Below are positions 45,940 to 54,409 of a stretch of 64,000 nt of DNA, one piece after another. Made by a program: the position numbers and the translations under genes. Location: NCBI RefSeq assembly GCF_016863295.1, contig NZ_BOOP01000039.1:22813-86812 (forward strand), written 5' to 3'. This DNA comes from Planotetraspora phitsanulokensis (lineage in GTDB: Bacteria > Actinomycetota > Actinomycetes > Streptosporangiales > Streptosporangiaceae). The notes below the pieces were generated by a model. That model was not told where the DNA came from. It did not search any database and saw only the letters and a list, made by a program, of their open reading frames with translations. The stretch's first letter is position 1, and each line of letters opens with the position of its first letter.

Positions 45940-45989
45940 TGAGCATCGTCCGGGCACCACGGGCCGAGACCGAGCGGAAGGATAGGGAC

Positions 45990-46847
45990 ATGCGGTCGCA
46001 CGTGGAGGTGTTCGACGAGCACCGGCAGCTGCTCCTCGGCCTCGCCTACCGGCTGCTGGGCAGCATGTGGGACGCCGAGGACGTGGTCCAGGACGCGTTC
46101 GTCCGCTGGATGCGGGCGGACCTGTCCGAGATCCGCGAACCGCGGTCCTTCCTGGTGACCGTCGTGTCGCGGCTCGCGCTCGACCAGTTGCGGTCGGCGC
46201 GGACGACCCGTGAGACCTACACCGGCCCGTGGCTGCCCGAACCGGTCGACGGTCAGGCGTTCGGCCCGCTCGACACGGCGGAGCTGCGCGACACCCTGTC
46301 GTACGCGACCCTGCACCTGATGGAACGGCTCTCCCCGCCCGAGCGGGCGGTGTTCGTGCTCCGGGAGGCGTTCGACCTGCCGTACGACGACATCGCCGAG
46401 ATCGTCGGCAGTTCAGCCGCGACCTGCAGGCAGTGGCACCACCGCGCGGCCGGACGGCTGGCCGGCGACCGGGAGAGGTTCCACCCGTCGGCCGCCGACC
46501 ACGAGGAGTTGCTCGGCCGCTTCCTGGCCGCCGCCCAGAGCGGCGACCTGGCCACGCTGACCGACCTGCTGGCCGAGGACGTCGTCGCCTACAACGACGG
46601 CGGCGGCAAGGTGCGCGCCGCGCTGCGCCCGATCATCGGCCGCGCCAAGGTGGTCGCGTTCGTCGCCGGGCTGCTGTCCCGCTATCCGGTCGAGGAGTCC
46701 CGGCCCGTTGAGGCCAACGGCGAGCCGGCCATCTGGACCGTGGTCGGGGGCCAGCGGCAGCTCGTGACGTTCGACGTCCGCGGCGGCCGCATCCACGCCA
46801 TCTACGCCGTCCTCAACCCCGACAAGCTCTCTCACCTCACCGGCTGA
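45990..46847 (+). CDS. sigJ: ECF41-family RNA polymerase sigma factor (SigJ-type)
   Basis: 285 residues from ATG 45990 (GGAAGGATAGGG upstream); ATG 45936, which overlaps the epimerase stop, would add 18 residues. Sigma2: FDEHRQLLLGLAYRLLGSMWDAEDVVQDAFVRWM; sigma4: LSPPERAVFVLREAFDLPYDDIAEIVGSSAATCRQWHHRAAGRL. The C-terminal about 100 residues are a SnoaL-like domain (LADLLAEDVVAYNDGGGKVRAALRPIIGRAKVVAF, YAVLNPDKL) that regulates the sigma activity in place of an anti-sigma factor. Together with the upstream epimerase and promoter it forms a standard ECF41 unit. Confidence 0.92.
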   Translation: MRSHVEVFDEHRQLLLGLAYRLLGSMWDAEDVVQDAFVRWMRADLSEIREPRSFLVTVVSRLALDQLRSARTTRETYTGPWLPEPVDGQAFGPLDTAELRDTLSYATLHLMERLSPPERAVFVLREAFDLPYDDIAEIVGSSAATCRQWHHRAAGRLAGDRERFHPSAADHEELLGRFLAAAQSGDLATLTDLLAEDVVAYNDGGGKVRAALRPIIGRAKVVAFVAGLLSRYPVEESRPVEANGEPAIWTVVGGQRQLVTFDVRGGRIHAIYAVLNPDKLSHLTG

Positions 46848-46908
46848 TCTATTTCTCATCTCGGGCAAATGCATTAATAAGCCATTTTATGGACCGCCAC
46901 TGGAATCG

Positions 46909-46964
46909 ATTCACCCAACGGGCAATCTGAATTCATCTGAAATTCAGATCGGCAGTCGTACGGT
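46909..46964 (+). promoter_or_regulatory. PHO box (four 11-nt units) and -10 of phoX
   Basis: Units of 11 bases: ATTCACCCAAC (46909), GGGCAATCTGA (46920), ATTCATCTGAA (46931), ATTCAGATCGG (46942), each exactly one period apart. Units 1, 3 and 4 have the TTCA core of the actinobacterial PhoP box (GTTCAYYYR-type). TACGGT at 46959-46964 is a suitable -10. The start of phoX is 33 bases further. So expression is most likely induced by phosphate limitation through PhoP. Confidence 0.82.
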
Positions 46965-46996
46965 AAGGGCAATCGTCTCCGATCTTGGAGGGCCCT

Positions 46997-49084
46997 GTGG
47001 CGAACCCTTCTCCCCGAAGGCTGCTCCCGCTGTTATCCGCTCCGCGCACGGGCGGACGCGACGCGATGACCTGCCGGTTCCGCTGTGGCGATGCGTGCGC
47101 GCACGAGGTTTCCAATACCAGCGAAAATCCCTATTTCGGCGACATTCTCTCCGGCACCTTCTCCCGGCGCGGCGCGCTCAGGGCGGGAGCCCTCGGCACG
47201 CTCGTCGCGACCGTCGGAGTCGCCGGTGCGGCCGTTCCCGCCGTAGCCGACAGCGGTCGCGGCTCGGGTTCCGGAAACGGGCACGGAAACGGGTACGGGC
47301 ACCAGAGCGGCCTCGGATTCACTTCCGTGGCGCCGAACTCCGAGGACGCCCTGACCGTTGCCGCCGGATACGTCTCGTCGGTCGTGGTCCGTTGGGGCGA
47401 CCCGGTCGTGCCCGGCGCGCCCGCGTTCGATTTCGACCGCCAGACGGCCGCGGCCCAGGCGAAGCAGTTCGGCTACAACTGCGACTTCGTGACCTTCTTC
47501 CCGCTGGGACGCGATCGCGGCCTGTTGTGGGTCAACCACGAGTACACCGACGAGAACCTCATGTTCCGCGGGTGGACCAGCGGCGACACCGCTCCCCTGG
47601 AGCAGATCAAGATCGGGCTCGCCGCGCACGGCGGGTCGATCGTGGAGGTCGAGCGGGTCGGCCGCACCGGGCAGTGGAAGCTCGTGACCAAGGGCTCGCG
47701 CCGCTACAACCGCCGCATCACCGCGCAGACCCGGATGGCCTTCTCCGGTCCCGCGGCCGGCTCGGCGCTGCTGCGGACCGCCGCCGACAAGCGCGGCACC
47801 ACCGTGTACGGCACGCTCAACAACTGCGCGGGCGGCACGACGCCGTGGCAGACGGTCCTCACCGGCGAGGAGAACTGGAACCAGTACTTCGTCGGCGGCA
47901 ACGGGGTGCCCGAGGCGCAGAAGACCTACCTGACCCGGTACGGCATCAGCACCACCACCGCCATCCCCAGCGGCAACCGGCGCTTTGACCGGGTCGAGGA
48001 GCGCTTCGACCTCGCCAGGCACCCTCAGGAGATCAACCGGTTCGGCTGGATCGTGGAGGTCGACCCGTTCGACCCCGACTCGACGCCGGTCAAGCGCACG
48101 GCCCTGGGCCGGTTCGCGCACGAGGCCGCCACCACCACGCTCACCAAGGACGGCCGGGTGGCCGTCTACATGGGCGACGACGGCCGCTTCGAATACATCT
48201 ACAAGTTCGTCTCCAAGGACCGCTACATCCCGGGCTACGACCGGCACAACCGGGATCTGCTGGACGAGGGCACCCTGTACGTGGCCAAGTTCACCGGTGA
48301 CAGCCCCGCGGCCGAGATCGACGGCTCGGGCACGCTGCCGAAGGACGGGGCGTTCGACGGCTCGGGCACCTGGATCCCGCTGGTCAGCGGCACGAAGTCC
48401 TACGTCGCCGGCATGACGGCCGAGGAGGTCCTCGTCTACACCCGCGTCGCCGCGGACGCCGTCGGGGCGACCAAGATGGACCGTCCCGAGGACATCGAGC
48501 GCAACCCGGTCAACGGAGCCGTCTACGTCGCGCTGACCAACAACTCCAACCGCACCGCGGCCCAGGCCGACGAGGTCAACCCGCGGAGCGCCAACATGCA
48601 CGGCCACATCCTGGAGATCGTGGAGCGGAAGAACGACGCGGGCGCGACGTCCTTCGGCTGGTCGCTCCCGCTCGTCTGCGGCGACCCCGCCGACCCCTCG
48701 ACGTACTTCGCGGGCTACGACAAGAGCAAGGTCTCCCCCATCTCCTGCCCCGACAACGTCACCTTCGACGCCCAGGGCAACCTGTGGATCTCGACGGACG
48801 GCAACGCGCTCAAGAAGAACGACGGCCTGTTCGCGATGCCGGTGGCCGGCTCGGAGCGCGGCCGCGTCCGGCAGTTCCTCACCGTCCCCTTCGGCGCGGA
48901 GACCTGCGGCCCGCTCATCACCGCGGACCAACTCAGCGTGTTCGTCGCCGTCCAGCATCCGGGTGAGATCACCGGCGCGACCCCGGACAACCCGTCCAGC
49001 CACTGGCCGGACGGCGGCTCCTCCCAGCCTCGGCCGTCCGTCGCGGTGGCCTGGCACAAGCAGGGCAAGAAGATCGGGTCCTGA
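46997..49084 (+). CDS. phoX: PhoX-family alkaline phosphatase (DUF839), Tat-exported
   Basis: 695 residues from GTG 46997 with GGAGGG six bases before. The Tat motif SRRGALRAGALGTLVATVGVAG appears about 60 residues in. The catalytic body has the PhoX features: QFGYNCDFVTFFPLG, LLWVNHEYTDE, TGEENWNQYF, GRFAHEAATTTLTKDGRVAVYMGDDGRFEYIYKF and PDNVTFDAQGNLWISTDGN. PhoX enzymes use calcium and iron to release phosphate from esters outside the cell. The PHO box upstream supports the assignment. GTG was preferred to TTG 46985 because of the ribosome site. Confidence 0.94.
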   Translation: MANPSPRRLLPLLSAPRTGGRDAMTCRFRCGDACAHEVSNTSENPYFGDILSGTFSRRGALRAGALGTLVATVGVAGAAVPAVADSGRGSGSGNGHGNGYGHQSGLGFTSVAPNSEDALTVAAGYVSSVVVRWGDPVVPGAPAFDFDRQTAAAQAKQFGYNCDFVTFFPLGRDRGLLWVNHEYTDENLMFRGWTSGDTAPLEQIKIGLAAHGGSIVEVERVGRTGQWKLVTKGSRRYNRRITAQTRMAFSGPAAGSALLRTAADKRGTTVYGTLNNCAGGTTPWQTVLTGEENWNQYFVGGNGVPEAQKTYLTRYGISTTTAIPSGNRRFDRVEERFDLARHPQEINRFGWIVEVDPFDPDSTPVKRTALGRFAHEAATTTLTKDGRVAVYMGDDGRFEYIYKFVSKDRYIPGYDRHNRDLLDEGTLYVAKFTGDSPAAEIDGSGTLPKDGAFDGSGTWIPLVSGTKSYVAGMTAEEVLVYTRVAADAVGATKMDRPEDIERNPVNGAVYVALTNNSNRTAAQADEVNPRSANMHGHILEIVERKNDAGATSFGWSLPLVCGDPADPSTYFAGYDKSKVSPISCPDNVTFDAQGNLWISTDGNALKKNDGLFAMPVAGSERGRVRQFLTVPFGAETCGPLITADQLSVFVAVQHPGEITGATPDNPSSHWPDGGSSQPRPSVAVAWHKQGKKIGS

Positions 49085-49102
49085 GCGCCGGGCGCTCCCG
49101 AC

Positions 49103-49134
49103 GAGGACCGTGGCCCGTCCAGGCCACGGTCCTC
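49103..49134. terminator. Terminator hairpin after phoX
   Basis: GAGGACCGTGGCC-CGTCCA-GGCCACGGTCCTC: perfect 13-bp stem, 6-base loop, 18 bases after the phoX stop. The remaining bases to 49365 hold no gene I can support. Confidence 0.87.
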
Positions 49135-49365
49135 CCCCACGGCGCGTCGGCGTGCCCATCGTGGGCACATCGCATCGACCGGCGGCTCCCTCTGGGGGCC
49201 GCCGTTTCCGTTCTCATGGAATCTCTGCGCATATCCGTGAGAAACAGAAGGAGCCGACCTCACCCGAGACGGCGGCTACGCACCCCTCGACGCTGACCGG
49301 ATCGTTCCGCATCGAGCCTCGATGGTGTCTTATGCCGGCCCGTTCCCGGCGACAGGCTTGGCGGC

Positions 49366-49947
49366 ATGAAACGCGCACTCGTCGTCATCGACGTCCAGGA
49401 GTCCTTCCGGCAGCGCCCCAACTGGCGGGCCGTGTCCAACCCCGGCATCGTGGACCAGGTGAACCGCCTGGTCACCTGGGCCCGTGAGCGGGGCGACCTC
49501 GTCGTGTGGGTCCTGCACTCCGAGCCGGGCACCGGCACGCCCTTCGACCCCCGCTCCGGTCACGTCCGGTTGATGGACGGGCTGAAGCCGGAAGAGCACG
49601 AGCCGGTGCTCACCAAGACCTCGCACAACGCGTTCACCACCACGAACCTGCAGCAGATCCTCACCACGGAGGGCATCCGCGACCTGGTCGTCTGCGGCAT
49701 CCGGACCGAGCAGTGCTGCGAGACGACCACCCGCCTGGCCTCCGATCTCGGCTTCGACGTCACGTTCGTCACCGACGCCACCGCGACCTTCCCGATCCCG
49801 CACCGCGACGCGCCGGAGGACCGCGAGCTCGATGAGATCCTCGCCGACCCCCGCACCCTGCAGGTGGCGGAGATCATCGCCAGGACGGAGTACGCCCTGG
49901 CCGGCCGCTTCGCCGCCGTGACGGGCACTGCGGCCTTGGTAGGCTGA
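49366..49947 (+). CDS. Isochorismatase-family cysteine hydrolase
   Basis: 193 residues. ALVVIDVQESF contains the catalytic Asp, TKTSHNAFTTTNLQQIL the catalytic Lys, and RDLVVCGIRTEQCCETTTRLASDLGFDVTFVTDATAT the nucleophilic Cys in EQCCE. Hydrolyses amide or ester bonds of small molecules; the natural substrate is unknown. A GlxA-type regulator starts 7 bases after the stop, a common pairing in which the regulator controls the hydrolase. Confidence 0.93.
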   Translation: MKRALVVIDVQESFRQRPNWRAVSNPGIVDQVNRLVTWARERGDLVVWVLHSEPGTGTPFDPRSGHVRLMDGLKPEEHEPVLTKTSHNAFTTTNLQQILTTEGIRDLVVCGIRTEQCCETTTRLASDLGFDVTFVTDATATFPIPHRDAPEDRELDEILADPRTLQVAEIIARTEYALAGRFAAVTGTAALVG

Positions 49948-49954
49948 CCGGATC

Positions 49955-50893
49955 GTGACCAGAGTCGTCTTCCTGCTCCTCCCCCGACTGCACCTGCTCG
50001 ACCTCGCCGGTCCGGCTCAGGTGTTCTCCACGGCCGCCGACTTCGGCTGCGGCTACGAGCTGAGCTACGTGGGCGAGCAGGAGGACGTCCCCAGCGCCCA
50101 GGGCCTTCCGCTCCGGGCGGAGGTCACCTGGCCCGAACTGGACCCGGACGACCTGGTCGTGGTCCCGGGCTGGCGAGGGCCCACCTTCCGCGGCAGCCCC
50201 CGGCTGAGCCGGGAGACCTCCCGCCGGCTCGCCGCGCACCACGCGGCGGGCGGCACCGTGGCCAGCGTCTGCGCGGGCGCGGACGCGCTCGGGCGGGCGG
50301 GGCTGCTCGACGGACGGCGCTGCACCACTCACCACGGCCTGCAGGACGAGCTGGCGCTCCGCTATCCGAAGGCCACCGTCGTCCGCAACGTGCTGTTCGT
50401 CGTCGACGACCGGGTGGTGACCTCGGCAGGCATCGCCAGCGGCATCGACCTCGCGCTGCACCTCATCGCGGTACGGCACGGGCCGGGGACCGCCGCGAGG
50501 ATCGCCCGCGAGATGGTGGTCTACACCCGGCGCAACGGCGACGAACGTCAGGCGGGCGCACTGCGCTACCGCTCGCACCTCAGCGACGTGGTCCACGGGG
50601 TGCAGGACCTGATCGACTCCCGCTTCACCGAGCCGCTGCCCCTGGACGGCCTCGCCACGGCGTCCGGGGTCAGCCCGCGCACCCTGACCAGGGTCTTCGG
50701 TGAGGCGACCGGCATGACCCCGCTGCGCTACCAGCAGACGCTGCGAGTGGAGCGCGCGGAGCACCTGATCGGCCAGGGCGCGACGGTGGAGTCCGCGGCC
50801 CGCGCGGTCGGGTTCCAGGACGCCCGCATGCTCCGGCGCCTTCGATCCCGCACGAGCGGGGCACGCCCGGCGCCGGCCACGGATTCGGCCTGA
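49955..50893 (+). CDS. GlxA-family AraC-type regulator with DJ-1/PfpI domain
   Basis: 312 residues from GTG 49955. DJ-1/PfpI-like sensor domain (VVFLLLPRLHLLDLAGPAQVFSTAADFGCGYELSYVG, VASVCAGADALGRAGLLDGRRCTTHHG) then a C-terminal AraC double HTH (VQDLIDSRFTEPLPLDGLATASGVSPRTLTRVFGEATGMTPLRYQQTLRVERAEHLIGQGATVESAARAVGF). GlxA-like proteins control small catabolic genes such as the hydrolase just upstream; the ligand site is the DJ-1 fold with SVCAGA in the nucleophile elbow position. Confidence 0.93.
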   Translation: MTRVVFLLLPRLHLLDLAGPAQVFSTAADFGCGYELSYVGEQEDVPSAQGLPLRAEVTWPELDPDDLVVVPGWRGPTFRGSPRLSRETSRRLAAHHAAGGTVASVCAGADALGRAGLLDGRRCTTHHGLQDELALRYPKATVVRNVLFVVDDRVVTSAGIASGIDLALHLIAVRHGPGTAARIAREMVVYTRRNGDERQAGALRYRSHLSDVVHGVQDLIDSRFTEPLPLDGLATASGVSPRTLTRVFGEATGMTPLRYQQTLRVERAEHLIGQGATVESAARAVGFQDARMLRRLRSRTSGARPAPATDSA

Positions 50894-50977
50894 GCGAGAT
50901 CGTCGTCTCCGGCCGATGACGCCGGGGCGTCCGAGCCGGCCGGCGTCTTCACCCGCCCTGCTTCCGCACGACCGGGG

Positions 50978-51982
50978 TCAGGGCGCGGGCTCTCCGGCTG
51001 CCGCGCCGCCTCGCTCACGCCGCCTCTCCTCGAAGAGCCGGGCGAAACCGTCGAGCAGGGTCCGCAGGCCGAGCTCGAAGATCCGGTCGAGGTCGAGGTC
51101 GTAGCCGCCCTCGGCGAAGGCGCCCATGAGCCTGGCGAACGCCGGGTAGCGGCCGCTGGCGGCGATGGAGCCCAGGGCGGGGCCGTGCAACTCCATCCAC
51201 TCGTCCTCCGACAGGCCGGTGGTGGCCTGGGCGTGGGCCTCGCGTTCGAGATGGACGGCCAGCCCCTGGACGTGGCTGTAGAGCAGCACCTGCAGGTCCA
51301 TCGTGGCGGTCGGGTCGAAGCCCTGCTCCTCCAGCACGGTGAGGATCTGCTCGCCGTGGACCAGCAGGTTCGGAAGCGGCATCGGCCGGGTGAGGGTGTC
51401 GAGCTGGGCGAGCCAGGGGTGGCGGCGGTACAACGTCCACAGGGCACGTGCGCTGCCCTCCATCCGGGCCCGCCAGTCGGCCGGCCGCGGCTGCGCGTAG
51501 GAGTATTCGCCGAACGCCGCGTCGGCCATCAGGATGACGAGGTCGTCCTTTCCCGCGACGTGGCGATAGGTCGACATGGTGGCCACGCCCAGCCGGGCCG
51601 CCACACCGCGCATGGACAGCGCGTTCAGCCCTTCGGCGTCGGCGATCTCGATCGCGGCGCGCACGATGCGCTCGCGCGTCAGTTCCTGCTCGGCCGCCGG
51701 CGCCGGGCGTGGCCGGCGGCGCGGCTCGTCGTGCGCCGGGAGGGAGTCCACCCCAGCGCCGAGCGGCGCCACCACCGTGCCGACGCGGGGCCGGGCACGT
51801 ACGAGCCCTTCCTGACGCAGGGTGGTCAGCGCCTTCGTGGCCGTGGCCAGGGCGACACCCCACTCCCCGGCGATCTGACGTGTCGACGGCACCCGGTCTC
51901 CCGGGGCCAGCCTGCCGTCCTCGATCCGCCGCCGGATGTCGGCGACGATGCGCTGATAGGGCGGCTCGACGGTCTCGCTCAT
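50978..51982 (-). CDS. GntR-TetR fusion regulator (two DNA-binding domains)
   Basis: 334 residues from ATG 51982. Residues 8-72 are a GntR winged helix (RIVADIRRRIEDGRLAPGDRVPSTRQIAGEWGVALATATKALTTLRQEGLVRARPRVGTVV); residues 78-100 an Arg/Pro linker; residues 101-155 a TetR helix-turn-helix (TRERIVRAAIEIADAEGLNALSMRGVAARLGVATMSTYRHVAGKDDLVILMADAAF); the remainder is a TetR C-terminal ligand domain (TetR_C_1-like). The two HTH domains in one chain are unusual but recur in actinobacteria. It is divergent from an FAD monooxygenase, the likely target. Confidence 0.92.
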   Translation of the reverse strand: MSETVEPPYQRIVADIRRRIEDGRLAPGDRVPSTRQIAGEWGVALATATKALTTLRQEGLVRARPRVGTVVAPLGAGVDSLPAHDEPRRRPRPAPAAEQELTRERIVRAAIEIADAEGLNALSMRGVAARLGVATMSTYRHVAGKDDLVILMADAAFGEYSYAQPRPADWRARMEGSARALWTLYRRHPWLAQLDTLTRPMPLPNLLVHGEQILTVLEEQGFDPTATMDLQVLLYSHVQGLAVHLEREAHAQATTGLSEDEWMELHGPALGSIAASGRYPAFARLMGAFAEGGYDLDLDRIFELGLRTLLDGFARLFEERRRERGGAAAGEPAP

Positions 51983-52002
51983 CGGCCCGGTCCCTTCCTT
52001 CT

Positions 52003-52058
52003 GTTCTAGTACAGACCCTATCATCGACTCCGCCTTCAAGGCTTCTGTACTAGTACAT
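52003..52058. promoter_or_regulatory. Two near-identical palindromes TGTWCTAGTACA (GntR-type operators)
   Basis: TGTTCTAGTACA at 52003-52014 and TGTACTAGTACA at 52047-52058, 44 bp apart, one mismatch between them. The CTAGTAC core is the type bound by GntR/HutC proteins. They lie close upstream of the fusion regulator gene and in the divergent promoter region of the monooxygenase. Confidence 0.78.
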
Positions 52059-52091
52059 ATATGCAGGTCAACGCGTTGCAACACAGATGCG

Positions 52092-52125
52092 TACGATGTA
52101 CATTCAGATCGCCGCGTACATCGTA
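52092..52125. promoter_or_regulatory. Second, distinct inverted repeat before the monooxygenase (TetR-type site?)
   Basis: TACGATGTAC at 52092-52101 and GTACATCGTA at 52116-52125, perfect 10-bp arms with a 14-base spacer, ending just before the GGAGGAG ribosome site. A different motif from the CTAGTAC pair. Could be the site of the TetR half of the regulator or an mRNA stem. Confidence 0.6.
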
Positions 52126-52137
52126 GGAGGAGAACAG

Positions 52138-53247
52138 ATGAAAACCGTGCTCATCTCTGGAGCGAGCGTCGCCGGTCCGGCGCTGGCCTACTGGCTGCAC
52201 CGTCACGGCTTCGCGCCGACGGTGGTCGAGCGGGCGCCCGCACCGCGGATCGGGGGTCAGGCGATCGACATCCGCGGCGTCGCGCTCGAAGTGGCCGACC
52301 GGATGGACCTGCTGGCCCCGTTGCGGCGGCTGCGCACCCACATGCGCGGGATGTCCGTGCTGGACGGCGACGGCAACGAGATCATGCGCTCCACGGAGTA
52401 CGCGATGAGCAGCGGCCGACTGGACGGCGACGACATCGAGGTGCTCCGCGAGGACCTCACCCGGCTGCTGCACGAGCGCACGGCCGCCGGTACCGAGTAC
52501 GTGTTCGGCGACTCGATAGCCCGGATCGAACAGGACGAGGACGGCGTGCGGGTGGAGTTCGAACGCGGCCGGCCGCGCACCTTCGACCTCGTGGTGGGCG
52601 CCGACGGGCTGCATTCGACGGTGCGGAGACTGGCCTTCGGACCCGAGGCCGAGTTCATCCACCACCTGGGCACCTACGTGTCGGTGTTCACCACCGAGAA
52701 CATCCTGGATCTGGACAACTGGCAGGTCTGGATCCGCGACGGCCACGCCGGCGGTGGCATCTATCCGACCAGGGACAACACCGAACTGCGCGTCAACCTC
52801 GGCTTCGAATCCGAGCCGGTGGACTACGACCACCGCGACCTGGACGCGCAGCGCCGGCTGGTCGCCGACCGGCTCTCCGGCATGCGCTGGGAGATACCGC
52901 GGCTGCTCAAGGCCATGTGGCAGGCGCCCGACTTCTACTTCGACGCGATGGCCCAGATCCGGATGGACTCGTGGTCGCGCGGGCGGGTGACCCTGGTCGG
53001 CGACGCCGGCTACTGCGCCTCACCGATGTCCGGGCAGGGCACGAGTCTCGCGCTGGTCGGCGCGTACGTGCTGGCCGCCGAGTTGGCCGCGGCCGGCGGC
53101 GACCACCGTTCGGCACTGGCCGGGTACGAGCGGCGCATGCGCCCGTTCGCCGAGCTCAACCAGGGCCTGGCCACGGAGAACCCGGGCGGCCCCGCTTCGG
53201 AGGAGTCGATCGAACGGGCGAAGAACGCGATCGCGCTGGACGCCTGA
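52138..53247 (+). CDS. FAD-dependent monooxygenase (TetX/PHBH-like)
   Basis: 369 residues from ATG 52138 with AGGAGGAG upstream. FAD-binding GASVAGPALAYWLHRHGFAPTVVERAP at the N terminus, the middle motif LVVGADGLHSTVRRLAF (DG-type) and GRVTLVGDAGYCASPMSGQGTSLALVGAYVLAAEL (GD motif). Such enzymes hydroxylate aromatic or polycyclic substrates, including tetracyclines in TetX relatives. It is regulated with the divergent GntR-TetR gene, so it probably handles a toxic aromatic compound or natural product. Confidence 0.94.
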   Translation: MKTVLISGASVAGPALAYWLHRHGFAPTVVERAPAPRIGGQAIDIRGVALEVADRMDLLAPLRRLRTHMRGMSVLDGDGNEIMRSTEYAMSSGRLDGDDIEVLREDLTRLLHERTAAGTEYVFGDSIARIEQDEDGVRVEFERGRPRTFDLVVGADGLHSTVRRLAFGPEAEFIHHLGTYVSVFTTENILDLDNWQVWIRDGHAGGGIYPTRDNTELRVNLGFESEPVDYDHRDLDAQRRLVADRLSGMRWEIPRLLKAMWQAPDFYFDAMAQIRMDSWSRGRVTLVGDAGYCASPMSGQGTSLALVGAYVLAAELAAAGGDHRSALAGYERRMRPFAELNQGLATENPGGPASEESIERAKNAIALDA

Positions 53248-53470
53248 CCGGGGCGTCGCCGTGGATCGTCTCGTGCCGTCGGGCGACGAGGGCCAGGCCG
53301 CGTACCCGCCATCGAGCAATGATCGACCTGGCCCTGAAGCGACTACCCTGGAAGTAGGGTTCCCCCGGTTCTTCGCACGACCTGGACGAAACGGCGCGCC
53401 GGTCTCCGGCTGACGACGCACCACCGAGCGACGATCCATCCCCCCACGGGTGGACCCGCGGAGAGGTGGT

Positions 53471-54400
53471 ATGAGGATGCGGCAGGCAGCTGTTCTCGAC
53501 GTCGGCTGTCACAGTGCCCTGCTGACCGTGGTCCGCCGGCCCCGAGGTCACGACGGCCTCGAGACGGTGCTGTCCCACAAGGTACGGCTGAGCCTGCACC
53601 GGATGCTCGCCCCGGACGGGCAGCTCGACGAGCGCGGGATACGCAGCGTGCAGCAGGCGGTGGCCGAGACGATGGACGCCAGCCCGGCCGCGCAGTCCCG
53701 CGTCTTCGCCTTCGCCACCTCCGTCATCCGGGACGCGCCCAACCGCGACGAGGTCATCGCCCGGATCGCCGGGGCCACGGGCACGCGGCTGCGGGTGCTG
53801 CCCGGCCGGGAGGAGGCGCGGCTGGCCTACGTGGCGGCCCGCCGTTGGACGGGGCACACGTCCGATCCGCTGCTGGTGCTGGACATCGGGGGCGGCACCG
53901 TTGAGATCGCCTCCGGCGACGCCGGGGAGCCCCAGACCGTCCATTCACTCCCTCTGGGCGCGAGGACGATCACGCGCAGATGGCTGCCGGGCGGGGCCGT
54001 CTCCTCCTCGCGCCAACTGCGCAGGGTCCGGCAACATCTGCGCCGGGTGCTGGACCTGCACCCCGGTCTGCCGACCCCTGAGCCGGGCGGGCACGTCCTC
54101 GCGAGCTCGAAGACCTTCACCCAGCTCGCCCGCCTCGCCGCCGCCCAGGGCGAGCCGTCCTGCTCGCGCGGCCGTCTGTCCCTGAGCGGGGTGAAGGCGT
54201 CGCTCGCCCTGCTCGCCGACATGGACCCGGCCCACCGTGGAGAACTGCCGGGCATCAGCACCCACCGCGCCGAGCAGTCCCTCGCCGGAGCGCTGATCGC
54301 CGAGGCCCTCATGGAGGCCTGCGAGGCCACTAGCGTGGAGATCTGCCCCTGGTCCACCCGGGAGGGGCTCCTCCTGGAGCGCCTCGGAACACGTCGCTGA
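53471..54400 (+). CDS. Ppx/GppA-type phosphatase family protein
   Basis: 309 residues from ATG 53471 with GGAGAGG upstream. ASKHA fold: phosphate loop VLDVGCHSALLTVV (DVGSNS in classical members), VFAFATSVIRDAPNRDEVIARI, second phosphate motif LVLDIGGGTVEIASGD and HSLPLGARTITRRW, with the C-terminal motif ending CPWSTREGLLLERL. This family hydrolyses polyphosphate or pppGpp. The Cys-His in place of Ser-Asn in the first motif is common in actinobacterial Ppx2-like proteins. Which substrate it uses is unresolved. Confidence 0.9.
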   Translation: MRMRQAAVLDVGCHSALLTVVRRPRGHDGLETVLSHKVRLSLHRMLAPDGQLDERGIRSVQQAVAETMDASPAAQSRVFAFATSVIRDAPNRDEVIARIAGATGTRLRVLPGREEARLAYVAARRWTGHTSDPLLVLDIGGGTVEIASGDAGEPQTVHSLPLGARTITRRWLPGGAVSSSRQLRRVRQHLRRVLDLHPGLPTPEPGGHVLASSKTFTQLARLAAAQGEPSCSRGRLSLSGVKASLALLADMDPAHRGELPGISTHRAEQSLAGALIAEALMEACEATSVEICPWSTREGLLLERLGTRR

Positions 54401-54409
54401 GGGAGTTCG

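Noticed and set aside
53254..53288. Terminator CGTCGCC...GGCGACG after the monooxygenase gene
   Set aside because: 7-bp arms with a 20-base loop are too weak to claim in GC-rich DNA.
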